Positions 24,701 to 35,199 of a stretch of DNA of 64,000 nt are shown one piece after another (within the stretch, counting starts at the first letter, position 1; every line of letters starts with the position of its first letter). Under the pieces are notes generated by a model that saw nothing but the letters and a program-made list of their open reading frames with translations, was not told the origin of the DNA and did no database searches. The DNA comes from Ianthella basta (lineage: Eukaryota; Porifera; Demospongiae; Verongiida; Ianthellidae), in NCBI GenBank assembly GCA_964019415.1, contig OZ025875.1:402001-466000 (forward strand), written 5' to 3'. A program made the position numbers and the translations under genes.

Positions 24701-27700
24701 ACATTCCTAAATAGACATCACGAGCATGACGTCTGATGAGTGTGCTATAGTCGAGCTAGCCTGCTTTATGCTCTCCTGGCAGCAAGATAATCGTTGTCAC
24801 TCATGGCACTTAATCGCCCCATAGCGAATTTCTCCGGGTTTTCCTTCCAGTTTGCTAAGTATTGCAGGAACCATTATGTTCCAATGTAGGCCATCCCAAT
24901 CCCAGCTCCCACTTGTGAATCGGGAAAACTCAGTGGCCGACTCGAAACAGCCACAATGTGGGTAAAGAGCACGTCATGGTCATGTGACACATAGCAGTCA
25001 TGTGACAATATGATGTTAATGTTCTGTTCAATTTTATGTAAAGGTTAACCATTCTACAGTCTACCATTTTGTTCTGTTTTAGAGTATAATGGTTGCAAGA
25101 CAAAATGGTTTGGTGCATAATATGAAACGATTAGGAACAGTTCAAAGGGATTTGCATGCACTTCTAGTGTTGAACATGGTGCAGAGGTGAATAGCAGCAG
25201 CCAAACCGTTTGAAATCGTGTCCCTCGCCCGTGCCTGATGTGTTCATAGTCGCTTCATCCACCAGATGCTGAATCGTCACTTCGCACTTCCAAATAACAC
25301 ATTAACGTAATATTATCACATAGTGTAGCAGACATGTGACAGTCCTGTGATGGTCATGTGACTTTCATGTGATAGTCATGTGACAAACAGGTCATGTCTC
25401 CTCACCCTATCAATAGCTTTGTAAATGAATGAAGCAGCCCCCATTGCAGAGGCAAAGGTCTCCAGTTCTGGCAGTGCGTTCCCCAAGGAGAAGGTTCCAA
25501 TGAGCACAGACAGGAACACGGTCACAATATCACCTGCCATGTTCTCACAGTTCGCAATGAGGACAGAACCGTAGCTGCAAAGGAGGAATGGGTAGCAGTG
25601 TAGATGTTTGGCATGTCTCTTTGCACAACCACAACCTCACTAGACTCACCCAAAGGCCAATGCGTAGCCAGAAAACAAGACAATAAAAAGCAGGCCAACC
25701 AGTGCAGCCACCAGGAAGGACTTAAGGATGCCCACCCTGCGGGCCCGGACCAACTCTTTACCGTACCTGCAAACAGAAGTGAAAGACACAGAGTCTTTGA
25801 CAGCTGGTGGTGGGAATGTACAGTGGCGTTCAGGCTATAACAGAAGAGGACACTGAACACTCTCCCCACTACCATACCCAACTGACACTCATTCGCCTAC
25901 CACTGCCTCACCTCCCTCCCCACCCACCTCTCCACTGCCTTGTCCTCCCCCCCAAAGGCGGCCACTGTCCTGATGGCAGAGAGAACCTCATCAGCAATGG
26001 CTCCTGCAGTAGCATAGTTCTTCTGCTCAAATTTGACCAGCTTGGCAACAATCTGCAAAATTAGTTCATAGCAGGAGCATCACTAACTGATGAATCATCA
26101 AAAACAATCACTGATGGACCGATCAACCATTTCACATCAGCCTATCTATCAGTGGTAACGCAGATGCATGGTCATCTCACCGTAGTAAGAATCACAGCAA
26201 GCACCAACAAGAGAGGTACGATGGAGAGGATGACGAGAGTCAGCTTCCAACCTTGCACAAACCCCACAAGATAGCCAAGGAAGAAGGTTGTGAAGTACTG
26301 CAGGAAGAGACCGATCTTCTCTCCAGTCCCACTCTGAATCTTTTCAACATCACTGCAAACAGAGGCCAAGTGTAGAGACAACACACAAGGATGGGCGGAG
26401 CTTACATCAAAAGGCTAATTAATGGATTCTATTGCTAACAGCCTTCTACACCGTAGTGTCTCAGGAGGCTGGGGAGCCAGAGCCCTATTGATGGCAACCA
26501 GTGATCGCCTTTCCCTGCTAGTCATCCTACAAAGATGGTAGAGCCACAGACAGCTGTTTCGCCCTCATTGGGGCTCATCGGTGTGGCATACCGATGGAAG
26601 GCAGGACAACTAGCTAATCTTGCATCCACCACTAGTGACTTGCAGTTTCAGCAAGAGCAAATGTTAATAGGGGGAGGCTCTAAGTCATAAGCATGACTTG
26701 GCACAAGATTGTTGAAAGGTCGGTTCATTATGGTAGGCCACTGTAATGGACAGGCTGGGACAGGTTGTACAAAGGGCTCATCACTAGATTTTTAGGGGAA
26801 GGTGATCACTGGTTGCTATCAATTAGGCTCCAGACACTTCGGTGTAGAAGGCTGGTAGGCAAAAAATCTGGTGATTAGCCCTAAGTTCAACCTAACCAGC
26901 CTGTCCGTTACGATGGCCTACTGTAATGAACCAACCTTTACAATTATTACATCATTTTGCTGTAATTATGGTAACACATGGGCTGATGCATGGCTGATGA
27001 CAGTGTGTGTGTGTAACACATCAAAATGGGACACTGTATTAAATACCCCACAACACAGTGAAAGGTCACCCACACACCACAAGTCATGCACTCCAGGTAA
27101 CGGACACCAGCACTCCTCACTGCACACACCACTCACTCTGCCAACCGTGTGGGTAGTGTTCCTGACTTTATTGTGTCATACCACGAGATGTCTTGGTACA
27201 TGAGAGATGCAAAGAATCTCTGCCGAATCCTAAACCCTTGGCGGTAGGCAGCAGTGTTCCAGAAGGAACTCTGTGCATACCCAAACAGAAGGGCCAGCAC
27301 AGCTATCCCCAGGTACATCAAGCTGTAGTAAGTCATAGTCTCAAAGAAGGCATCATCAAGTGGCTGCATGAAGGACATGCTCCCTCTCTGCCTGTCGGAA
27401 GAGATGATGTTTGCTCTCGTATCAGAAGGGCAGTCCATCAGCAAAGACCGGTTCACACTCTGCAACGAAAACGCCAGGACACCCAAATTATTGGAATAGT
27501 CGCCAGGGAGGGCGGAAGGAGTACCAAACAGAGCGTTACTCAAACCAGCCACAGTCCCCTCCAGTGGGTTGACAATCGGCGTAGTGGAGGCGTTCGAAGC
27601 ATTACTGATGGTCACGTTGATGGCTGGACTGCAGAAATGCCCGAGTTGGCCAGATTCAAAGGCTGCTGTCAGCGGTCCGGGTGCGGGTGTGCAGTTCTGC

Positions 27701-28133
27701 TGAATGTAAAGGAGGTTGGGCACCAGTTCCCTCGAGAGGAGCTGGTAGCTGATCATGTTGTTGAGGATGGTTCCAAAGAGGAGCATGTGACCCGGGAGGG
27801 CCGCGCCAATTCCAATGGCGCCAACGGTCCCTAAGAAGATGAGCAGCGCGTCCAGGGGATCGGCAAAGCGGAACTGCACGAGCAAAACAGAACGGATATG
27901 AGGACATGTTTTATGATGCTGACAGCAAGCTGTCAACTAACCATCTTCCATGGCGGAACGAGGTCTCCTCTTTTCCGCCTCTTTCCTTCTTTCTCGTCCA
28001 CGCTTGATTCTTCCGAGCTGCTTCGGCGAGAACCATTTGGTGATCCTTCATCTTGTTTTTCTTCCAGAAAAGACGGGCGCAATTCATTGGAGGCGTCGAG
28101 AGGCGCAGTGGATTCTACCGTCGTCTCGTCCAT
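14253..28133 (-). CDS. ABCB-type (P-glycoprotein-like) full transporter, copy 2, complete
   Basis: Complete ABCB/MDR-like exporter (TMD1-NBD1-TMD2-NBD2), about 1,572 residues. This exceeds the family's usual length of roughly 1,280 because of a long N-terminus, first extracellular loop and linker. Coding exons: 27942-28133, 27137-27873, 26181-26352, 25928-26052, 25650-25766, 25406-25574, 21425-21535, 20850-21350, 20562-20754, 20027-20271, 19627-19959, 19256-19522, 18863-19167, 18604-18744, 15736-15892, 15115-15528, 14780-14926, 14253-14645. Frame is kept throughout. NBD1 and NBD2 both have Walker [10 protein letters not shown] and Walker [13 protein letters not shown]. Their signatures are MSGGQKQR and LSGGQKQR, and their H-loops IAHRLSTIR and IAHRLSTIQ, so both ATP sites look intact. 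Exon 10 lacks the donor used in copy 1 and probably uses an in-frame one 12 nt downstream. Start chosen at the ATG after the TATA box. Confidence 0.94.
15657..15735. repeat. CA/GT microsatellite starting at a splice donor
   Basis: Counterpart of the 902-971 tract. On the minus strand the first GT of (GT)n is the donor of ABCB copy 2 exon 15 (15734-15735). Confidence 0.9.
16069..16596 (+). pseudogene. Broken reading frame inside the 2.4-kb transposon
   Basis: From the ATG at 16069 (starting [12 protein letters not shown]) a single frame runs to 16594, interrupted once by TGA at 16204-16206. Downstream residues include [20 protein letters not shown] and [19 protein letters not shown] recognise no family. 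Because it lies within terminal inverted repeats it may be the remnant of the element's own protein. It could alternatively be spliced around the stop. Confidence 0.4.
16980..17555. mobile_element. Pogo/Tigger-like MITE nested in the 2.4-kb transposon
   Basis: The ends CAGTGGAACCCC / GGGGTTCCACTG are flanked by TA on both sides. Internal copies of GTGTCCGCATTTCA occur in both halves. CAGTGG ends with a TA duplication resemble Tc1/mariner-pogo elements. It has no coding capacity. Confidence 0.75.
21606..22216. mobile_element. MITE with about 38-bp TIRs, first of three in ABCB copy 2 intron 6
   Basis: The left end TGTGAGCAGATTTGAGAAAC and the complement of the right end TGTGAGCGGATTTGAGAAAA continue through CGACCCACTT, with TA on both sides. 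The interior is unique. It is absent from copy 1. Confidence 0.8.
22362..22702. repeat. Long inverted repeat, about 155-bp arms, in ABCB copy 2 intron 6
   Basis: Positions 22362-22516 and 22547-22702 are inverted copies with a ~30-bp centre containing CATGGG...CCCATG. Each arm encodes, outward, the same very hydrophobic short peptide (ILKEFL core). It is probably a foldback element. No protein is claimed. Confidence 0.8.
22772..24195. mobile_element. 1.4-kb TIR element (AAGGTCCACT ends) in ABCB copy 2 intron 6
   Basis: AAGGTCCACT and AGTGGACCTT termini are flanked by TA. A second, internal inverted repeat joins about 23,618-23,655 with 23,735-23,775. Open frames are short and unrecognised. 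It is absent from copy 1. Confidence 0.7.
24197..24955. other. Unassigned sequence in ABCB copy 2 intron 6
   Basis: About 760 bp with no homologue in copy 1. No terminal repeats or convincing coding frame were seen. Alignment with copy 1 resumes near 24,956. Confidence 0.4.
26438..26939. mobile_element. Two interleaved inverted repeats in ABCB copy 2 intron 2
   Basis: Arm A (26438-26515) pairs with A' (26795-26855), and arm B (26715-26760) pairs with B' (26895-26939), giving the order A-B-A'-B'. The block is missing from the copy 1 intron, whose flanking sequence (GGTAACACATGGGCTGATGC) is shared. It is probably two overlapping or partly deleted MITEs. Confidence 0.6.
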
Positions 28134-28190
28134 CACAGTCGTATTAGTGAACAGGGTATCCAGCCCAAGGACTGTACTGTGCAGGTCTGG

Positions 28191-28242
28191 TATTTATATA
28201 CACATCGCGGGGTATTACGCAATAACCTGAGGTGCCCACGTG
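28191..28242 (-). promoter_or_regulatory. Promoter block of ABCB copy 2: TATA box, bZIP-like site, E-box
   Basis: On the minus strand, TATATAAATA (28191-28200) lies 58 bp upstream of the ATG. ATTACGCAAT (plus-strand reading, 28214-28223) and CACGTG (28237-28242) follow at the same spacing as in copy 1. The middle site departs from the copy 1 C/EBP palindrome by one base. Confidence 0.6.
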
Positions 28243-29037
28243 CACTCCTGTGTGCAGGTGCCCAACGTGTCCATCGTGACCTATGATGAAATCAAAGCAT
28301 AGTGTGTGCCGCTTTCGCATTGTATTTGCGCGCCATTGAACAAAGAACGCGCTGGACCACAGTGTACTGTAAAATAGCACACCTTGACTAGTACAGTGCA
28401 TCACATCAGCTCACAGCTTACTCCAGAAGCAGTTTTTCTGCATGTTTCTTTTATGTAGCATGTTGGGGGGGGGGGGGGGAGGCTCTCGTCAGAGAGCTGT
28501 CCCTAATGCATAGCACCTTCTACACAGCATACAGTTCACACTCTGCTGCATACATCTTTATGAATGTGCTGTGTTATCATGATAAACACAACACACAAAT
28601 GTCATGCAATACATATTTACATTAATGATCATTATTTATTGTTGTTGTTGTTGGGATAATTGCTGAACTGTGTAAAGTGATGTTGACTGCAAGCGAATTC
28701 CAATAAATTGTACTCGTGTGATCGAGTGCAATGCGCAAATGTCAATCAGAACTAGAAATCATGAAACCACTATACTGTCAGCTATTAATTAATAAGATTG
28801 TAGGGCTCATTACTATATTATATGTTGTCATGGAAACTGAAATGGAGACTTGACTATCTCATGTACTATAATTATACGTAAGTCAATGAAAAACAGACCG
28901 TTTCATCTTCTGTTTTCAGTGACTGTAGTCTCAGGAATTCTCCCTTTTTCAAGCTACGTAGCTACTTTTAACACCTCCAACCTGAGCCACTGACAGCAGC
29001 GGTTGAACCTATATATACAGGTTTGCTTTCGTGAATA

Positions 29038-29684
29038 CACAGAGAAACCTGTCTAAGATGGTCACCGGATCCACCTCTCTAAAACACCCAGCCCCCTTGG
29101 TCCAAAATAGCAGTCACACAGCACTAAAACATTGCAGCCACCTCTCTATAAAGGCCAACTATAACTAACCAACAGGTGGCTGTCTTGAACCGGTCTGGTC
29201 ATGAGACTAGCCTTACAGTACTTTTTGGGTTGGTGTCCCAATCGGTTATCGGTATCGACCTGGTGACGTCATTATGGCGGCTACAAACTAGTTGAAGCAG
29301 CGGCGTTTGGAACGAGGAAGACTGAAATAAAGCGTGTTCGGACGATTTAAGGCCAAAAATGGTGGGGGCATTTCTGTACCAAGAGGAAAGCGCCTCCACG
29401 ATAAGTGAACAGACAGCGCGGGGGCTGAACAGACTTGTACCGATCGCGTACAACGATTTGCTGTAACCTGCGTTCCAGACCACTGAGAAAACTGTCAAAT
29501 CACTACCAGTCGCCTGCCTTCGCCACATACCCTGAATCTCCTGCACACCGTCCGCCAACAGAATTATCATATACTAAAGGTAATGTAAAATGACGTCACT
29601 AGGTCGATAATTGATAACCGATAACCGATTGCAACCATCCGGTCGGGACAGCCGACCCAAAAAGTACTGTAGACAGGTTCACTG
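29038..29684. mobile_element. MITE of the AACCTGTCTAAGAC family, split by a second MITE
   Basis: The left part has AAACCTGTCTAAGATGG, and the right end is AGACAGGTTCACTG followed by TA. The element is interrupted at 29,214-29,671 by another element. Removing that insertion and one TA restores CCTTAGACAGGTTCACTG, which complements the left end. Related copies lie at 36,331, 53,535 and 61,935. Confidence 0.7.
29216..29669. mobile_element. 454-bp MITE (CAGTACTTTTTGGGT ends) nested in another MITE
   Basis: CAGTACTTTTTGGGT at the left and its complement at the right are flanked by TA (29,214-29,215 and 29,670-29,671). Inner arms share CGGTTATCGGT and TGACGTCA-like sequence. It is younger than its host element. 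Confidence 0.85.
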
Positions 29685-30025
29685 TATTACCATATTCTTC
29701 GGTAATTATGTAGTGAAATAAGTTGGGCTCAGTACGTGATGAGTGTGGGATCTATTTGTGTTACAAACCTGCAGATATTGTGATACGGGTTGTCCTGTGT
29801 CATGACGACACTTTTGCACCCCTCTCCCCTCCCCTCCCCTCCCCTTCCTGTCAATTCATGAAACACATCACAAGCATGAATCAATGAAGAGGTCACTTAC
29901 AGACAAAATAACACAACATACAATGTCATAGTTACAATATAAATCACCTTGGTGAGCCCTCAACCAGAGGGAAACTCAATACATAGAGTTTAAAATAAGT
30001 TGCCATAGTTACAAGTACCTGCTGG

Positions 30026-32449
30026 CTACACAATTGAGCTTTCATCGTTGTCATCATCGTCGCCATAGAGTGACAACATGTGCAGCTGGACATGAGCCTC
30101 AAGGGCACAACACCGCTCCTTGACAGCTTTCAGTTCTTCCTGCAGTTGTCGAAGAAGAAGAGCATGGACAGTGAGGGGCACACACAAAACAGTGGCTGAG
30201 AGATGGGCCAGCAATGTACCTCAATGGTCTCTTTCCCCCTCTGGTGCTTTCGTTTTACGTCTACCAACTCTTGAGCATGCTTCTCTTCAATTTCTGCAAG
30301 ATCGTGCAGCATATGTCAAATACAACCACCTCACTGTAATGTATGGTGGTCATCAGGATTGACTTAACACTTAACATGACTTAACACTTGCGTGACAGTT
30401 GAGGCTCACCTTGGAGGGTCACTGTGTACGCTCGTTTCAACATCTCGATCTCCATGCTCTGGTCATTTTGCAGCTTCAGTACTGCCTCCTTCAGCTGCAG
30501 CAACACAGATCACTTGTAACATGCACCCTCCACACACACACACACACACAATTCACCTCTGCACGGTGTCTCTCTTGCAGGCTCTGTATCTCCTCATCGT
30601 AACTGTCGCGCACTGCAGAAGAAGGGAGAAGTGACATAAGAGATATGACAGCTGTAAATGGCAGACAAAGGCTTCATTGTACACCAACACCACCTGACAC
30701 ACCCACTGAGGTCACAACTACCACATCTTGCATTGCGTGTGCATATTATACTTCTAATCTAGCCTGCTTTCCAGCCATTGTACTGCGGAGAGTGGGTAGA
30801 CGCTAATGGAATAACGCAACCACTACTGTCACACAGCAATTGTTATCAAGGAGGCACTTAATTTATCACCGTGACAGTGACAGGTATGACAGCAGCAACA
30901 ACAGGGAGAGAGTGACAGTTGCAAGGAGAGCACCAAGTCCAAAGACAGTTAAAGATGCATTTGCCAGTGGATACAAAAAGCGGCAGTGCCACCCCTAGGT
31001 TACGGGTCACAGCTGCGCACACTGTCATGGACTTCTCCACCAAGCAAATATTGTTATGGAAGGAAAGCATCTGGTTTCAATCAAGCACATCCTGATCCTC
31101 CTTGACATCAGGCCACTTGCAACCCCACCCACTACTCACCATTGCAGCATACGCTGCCAATTATCGGCCAGTTCATATACGATGAGTATCGGGGGATGAA
31201 CTGAGCAGTATACAGCAGTGTACAGCATAGGTAGGCAGGTGGACAGAGAAAATTGCCCTTCAAGTTGCTTTTGCACAGGCTTTTCCAAGTAGTACTACGT
31301 AGGAAGCTGAGCGTAGGCCTTGACACAAGCTACACGTGAGTATGAGCGCATTTCTGAAGAGCTATGAGCTTGTTTCTCTGTGTTAGCGAGCTAGCTACGT
31401 GATAGAGCGAGAAATTGCCTGCTACGTGCTTGTCAGCCCTTCTGATTGTGTGCGCATGTTTGCAGACAATCATGGTTCGGTTTGTGTGGCTGCCATGCTC
31501 AAACAGAGAAGATTAGAGCAATGCCCCATGTCTACAATCATGTAGGAATGTGATTTGAGTTAGGCACGTCCACATGTAGTTCACCAACTGTCCGCAGCTG
31601 CAACTCCTAATCGGCTACGCTTACTGAGGGCTTCCAGATCTTCATGTCAAAGCAAACCACAGCTTGAGGCTCCCTCCCAAAGTTGAGATATGAACGAAAG
31701 TTTGAAAATCGGCCAATAATTGGTATACGCAATTGTACAGGAGGCCGATAATAGGTACAGGTGGCCGATAATTGGTCAGATTGCATCTCTGTGGTTTTGA
31801 GTCTCACTTCAAAACTGAATACGGCACCAGCACTGAGGTTAGTGTGTAAAGAAGCACTTAGTTGGGCTTTCGATCGCTACAAGAATGAAGCTTGTGCACT
31901 GAGATACAGCTAAGGTTTGAAAAGTGGCCGATAGTTGGCAGCATACTCTATCACCACTATCAGTAGAAGAAGCCATTTTGTGCAGATTGTAGAGTGTGGT
32001 ATTTACAGTGTCTGACAAAACAATTGCTGCGAATACCATTTGACTCACGAGTTGCCTGAACTTTTGGCATGGCAACCGTAATACCAAACGGTTTAGGACC
32101 CCAGCTACAGCACCAAGTGAGGTCAAAGTGCAGAGGTGAGTCGTGAGTCAAATGACATAGTGACAAACGCTTTGCATAGCACTGCAGCAAGCTCTGTACA
32201 CACACCACTATCAAAGATGAAAATCACTTTGAAGATGACACTGATGATGGCAATGAAGACTGGTGTCAATGACGGCAGGTTTACACATTGGCCTGATGTG
32301 ATGGAGCTCACTCTCTCTCAAGTGCTCATGGTGAGCCTCCTTCATATCCTCTCGTAGGCCTGACAACTCTGCCCTTGTCCGCTCTGGTGTCAACTCCTCA
32401 CTGCTCCCCGGAGATGGCACCTTCACCTGCATCTTGAGTTGGTCTGCGT

Positions 32450-32517
<68 letters not shown>

Positions 32518-35198
32518 GGGTACAAAGAGGAATACTCTTTTACAGAGGACACTATACAGTACTTGCAACATGGTTGTCGTGAATGTCGTGTGCATCACAG
32601 CTCACTTCCAAACTATGACCACACGTTAGGGACGGTAACTGTAACACCTGAATGGCTTACAGCACCAAGTGAGGCCAAGGTTCGGGGTAAGTTGTGAGGC
32701 ATAAAACACTCGCAACAACCATTTTGCAAACTTCTGCACTGGTGCGGACACAAACACTATCATGCCTGCATCAGCTGGAGGTCACACATGTCCCACGCAG
32801 GCACAATTCCACAGAGCAATTAACTACACAAGTTTCAATAATCACAGAATTGTCCATTAGCAACTATTACAGTGGACTTCACAAGCTAATGGCCGCCAAC
32901 TCCCACCACAGAATGTCCCATACTGCATAGGCACACTCACTAATCCTCTTCCGGAAGGACTTGCACACTTTCTGAAATTTCTTAACAAGATCCTCACGAG
33001 GAAGTGCTGCCAGCTGCAGGGGCAAGAGGAGTGGGTACTATCACTTGCTGTCCATTACAGCCACCTTGAGATGGGTGGATACAATGTCATGGTATACCAA
33101 GAGTGGGGGGATCTGCGCCAACTAAAGACAATTGAGAGTCTCCACAACATCATCAGTAGAGATAAGGACCAGTTTACAGACAGTTCTGACGAGTAGTTGA
33201 AGTCACATCAAAACATTTCAGTGCCAAGGTGCTCGGAGCCAGCTAATAATGCAAGTTGCTAGGCTACCCTCTCATATCCTACAGACAGTGTGTGCAGAGT
33301 GAAGTGCGTATGTGAAAGTACAAACATACCTCCTCCAACTGCGAGTCCGTGATCACTAATGTTGACTGATCCACTGTGGGGCTCGTGCAAGAAGAATTGC
33401 CCAACAACGGGGACTGACTGTCAACGAGGGAGGACGGTGAGCATGACGTGTCATGGCTCTGTGGGCGGCCGCTATCGTCACTGGAGGTGTCTTCAGGAGG
33501 TGGGCTGACAGATGTAGTGTGAAGAGTGTCTTCTCCAACTGTGCTCCGTGTGAGGCTCAGTCCACTTGAGGACTGTGAGAGTGATGTTTGAGGTGGAGTC
33601 CCTTGAGGGGTAGTTGTAGCTGCTGCTAGTGGGTGCAACATGGACGCACCCGAGCGCCTATTGGTGAACTTCACTCTACCTCCAGACTCAACTAATTGCG
33701 GCAGGGGGCAGCTTGGAGGGTCATAGTGTGAGCACCCAACGCTCTCCTTTAACTGCTTGGGAAGGGAGTCCATCTCCAAAGCTTGGGTGAGGGGCTTCGA
33801 TTTCCTGCAGCCATCCTGACTATTGTTGTTGTTTACATTATTGAGCAGGGCCTGGGAGAGCGCGTGGTACTCAGTGCCACAGGAGGTAGACTGGTAGGGG
33901 AGGGCGACCAGCTGGTCAAGATGGTCTTGTGACAGACTGGTGCAGGCACCTTCGTTGAAAGGCGAGACTAGTTTGGGGAAGTTTGGCGTGTGCACGAAAG
34001 CTTGGTTGCCTGGGTTGCCAACAGAAGCGTCTATCTCCACTCTGCTTGGTGTTATGCTGTAGCTGTCAGGTGCCACTGAGGTAGACAGCATGGCGGCACT
34101 GCATTGCAAGTGTGAGGAAGGGCTGGAACCAGGAGATGGTGAGTCATTCTGTGAGCTCTGGAAAGCACATGCTGATCCTGATGATGGGAAGGGAGATGCA
34201 CCCTGTTCACTCTGAAGAGTGGTAGAAGTCGTGGGAGCTAGTGAAGAAAGAAGTGCCGCATCTTTTGGTGTAGATGTCTTCGGATGTTTGCCCAGAGGGG
34301 CATTTATCTTGGGCTTCTTGGGGGATGCTGCAGATTTCCCCTTGCATGTCCCTTCTCCTTCATTGGTGGGTTTTCTCTCTCTCTTCGGACTCTTTGGACT
34401 CTTTGGTCTTGGTGAAGAGACTGCTGAAGTCATGTCCACACTGTTGGCCCTCCTGACCTTGGGTCGGTCTCTGTCAGTCTTCGGGGAAGAGAGGAGCATG
34501 CTGCTCTTGCATCGTTTGACTGTCTGATCTGCCGCACCCATTTTCTTATCCATTGCACTCTGTGCCCCGTCACGTGTTGTCCTCATTGCAAAGGCCTTCA
34601 TGGGACCTTTCTTCTTCGGAGGGGAGGTCGTGATGGTGTGAGGCTTGGGCTGAAGAGCCTTCATCAGATGGTCCAGGTTGCTTCCTGGGACCACCTCACC
34701 TGGGGGGATGCGAGGCAGATGTGAGGCGGACCTAGAGGAGGCAAGACCATCCAATTCTGTCCGACTCCCTCTAGAAGAACTGAGGGGCCTGCGTTGGGTC
34801 ACTGGTGACCCTTCTCGACTGCCATGACGGCTGACATGCCTGCTGGAAGGACGACTGCCTGATCGACTTGACGGCTGACTACGTGGAGCCGGTCTAAGGT
34901 CAATTGTCACTCGCTCACTTTTGACAAAGACGCCATATCCGTCTATGCAGGAGAAGTACTGGACGCCCCGTACACTCCCGTCATTCTTTCCCTCCTGTCG
35001 GTCAAGTAGTATACCTGCCCACTCGCCCAAGGCAAAGTCTGGATGTCCAAGGTACCGAAGCACTCCCCTCCTCTCCTCTCCACCCTTGAATGTGTAGCAC
35101 ACCCTCCGTCCCACATCAAGAGGGGTTAACTGTGACTGCCCCAGTGACTGGGATGAGGAACTGGTTAGGGAAGACACTGAAGTGCACTCCATGGGGAC
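30026..35198 (-). CDS. CAP-Gly domain protein with Ser-rich middle and C-terminal coiled coil
   Basis: Probable microtubule-plus-end or tubulin-tail binding protein, about 798 residues. Coding exons on the minus strand: 33330-35192, 32941-33013, 32312-32443, 30557-30612, 30410-30494, 30220-30293, 30026-30139; all phases agree. A CAP-Gly domain occupies about residues 25-95 with the diagnostic GKNDG motif and GYGVFVK. Ser/Arg- and Pro/Lys-rich low-complexity sequence follows to about residue 620. The remaining short exons encode charged heptad-like helices (EELKAVKERCCALEAHVQLH) and an acidic tail (GDDDDNDESSIV). A splice acceptor at 35199 shows that the first exon carries only 5'UTR. A single N-terminal CAP-Gly plus coiled coil is CLIP/dynactin-like, but I cannot assign an orthologue. 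Other small exons in the 1.7-kb intron (30,613-32,311) cannot be excluded. Confidence 0.88.
32451..32516. repeat. CA/GT microsatellite next to a splice acceptor
   Basis: In the sense of the CAP-Gly transcript it is (GT)n, ending seven bases before the CGCAG acceptor of exon 32312-32443. Confidence 0.9.
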
Positions 35199-35199
35199 C

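Larger units (their letters stand above)
28134..30025. other. Intergenic region between ABCB copy 2 and the CAP-Gly gene
   Basis: It holds the ABCB promoter, a poly-G tract (about 28,467-28,481), unassigned AT-rich sequence, a nested MITE pair (29,038-29,684) and the 3' flank of the CAP-Gly gene. No gene is supported. Confidence 0.6.

Noticed and set aside
29199..29570. 123-codon minus-strand frame
   Set aside because: Lies wholly inside the nested MITE, has no recognisable domain, and the element looks non-autonomous.
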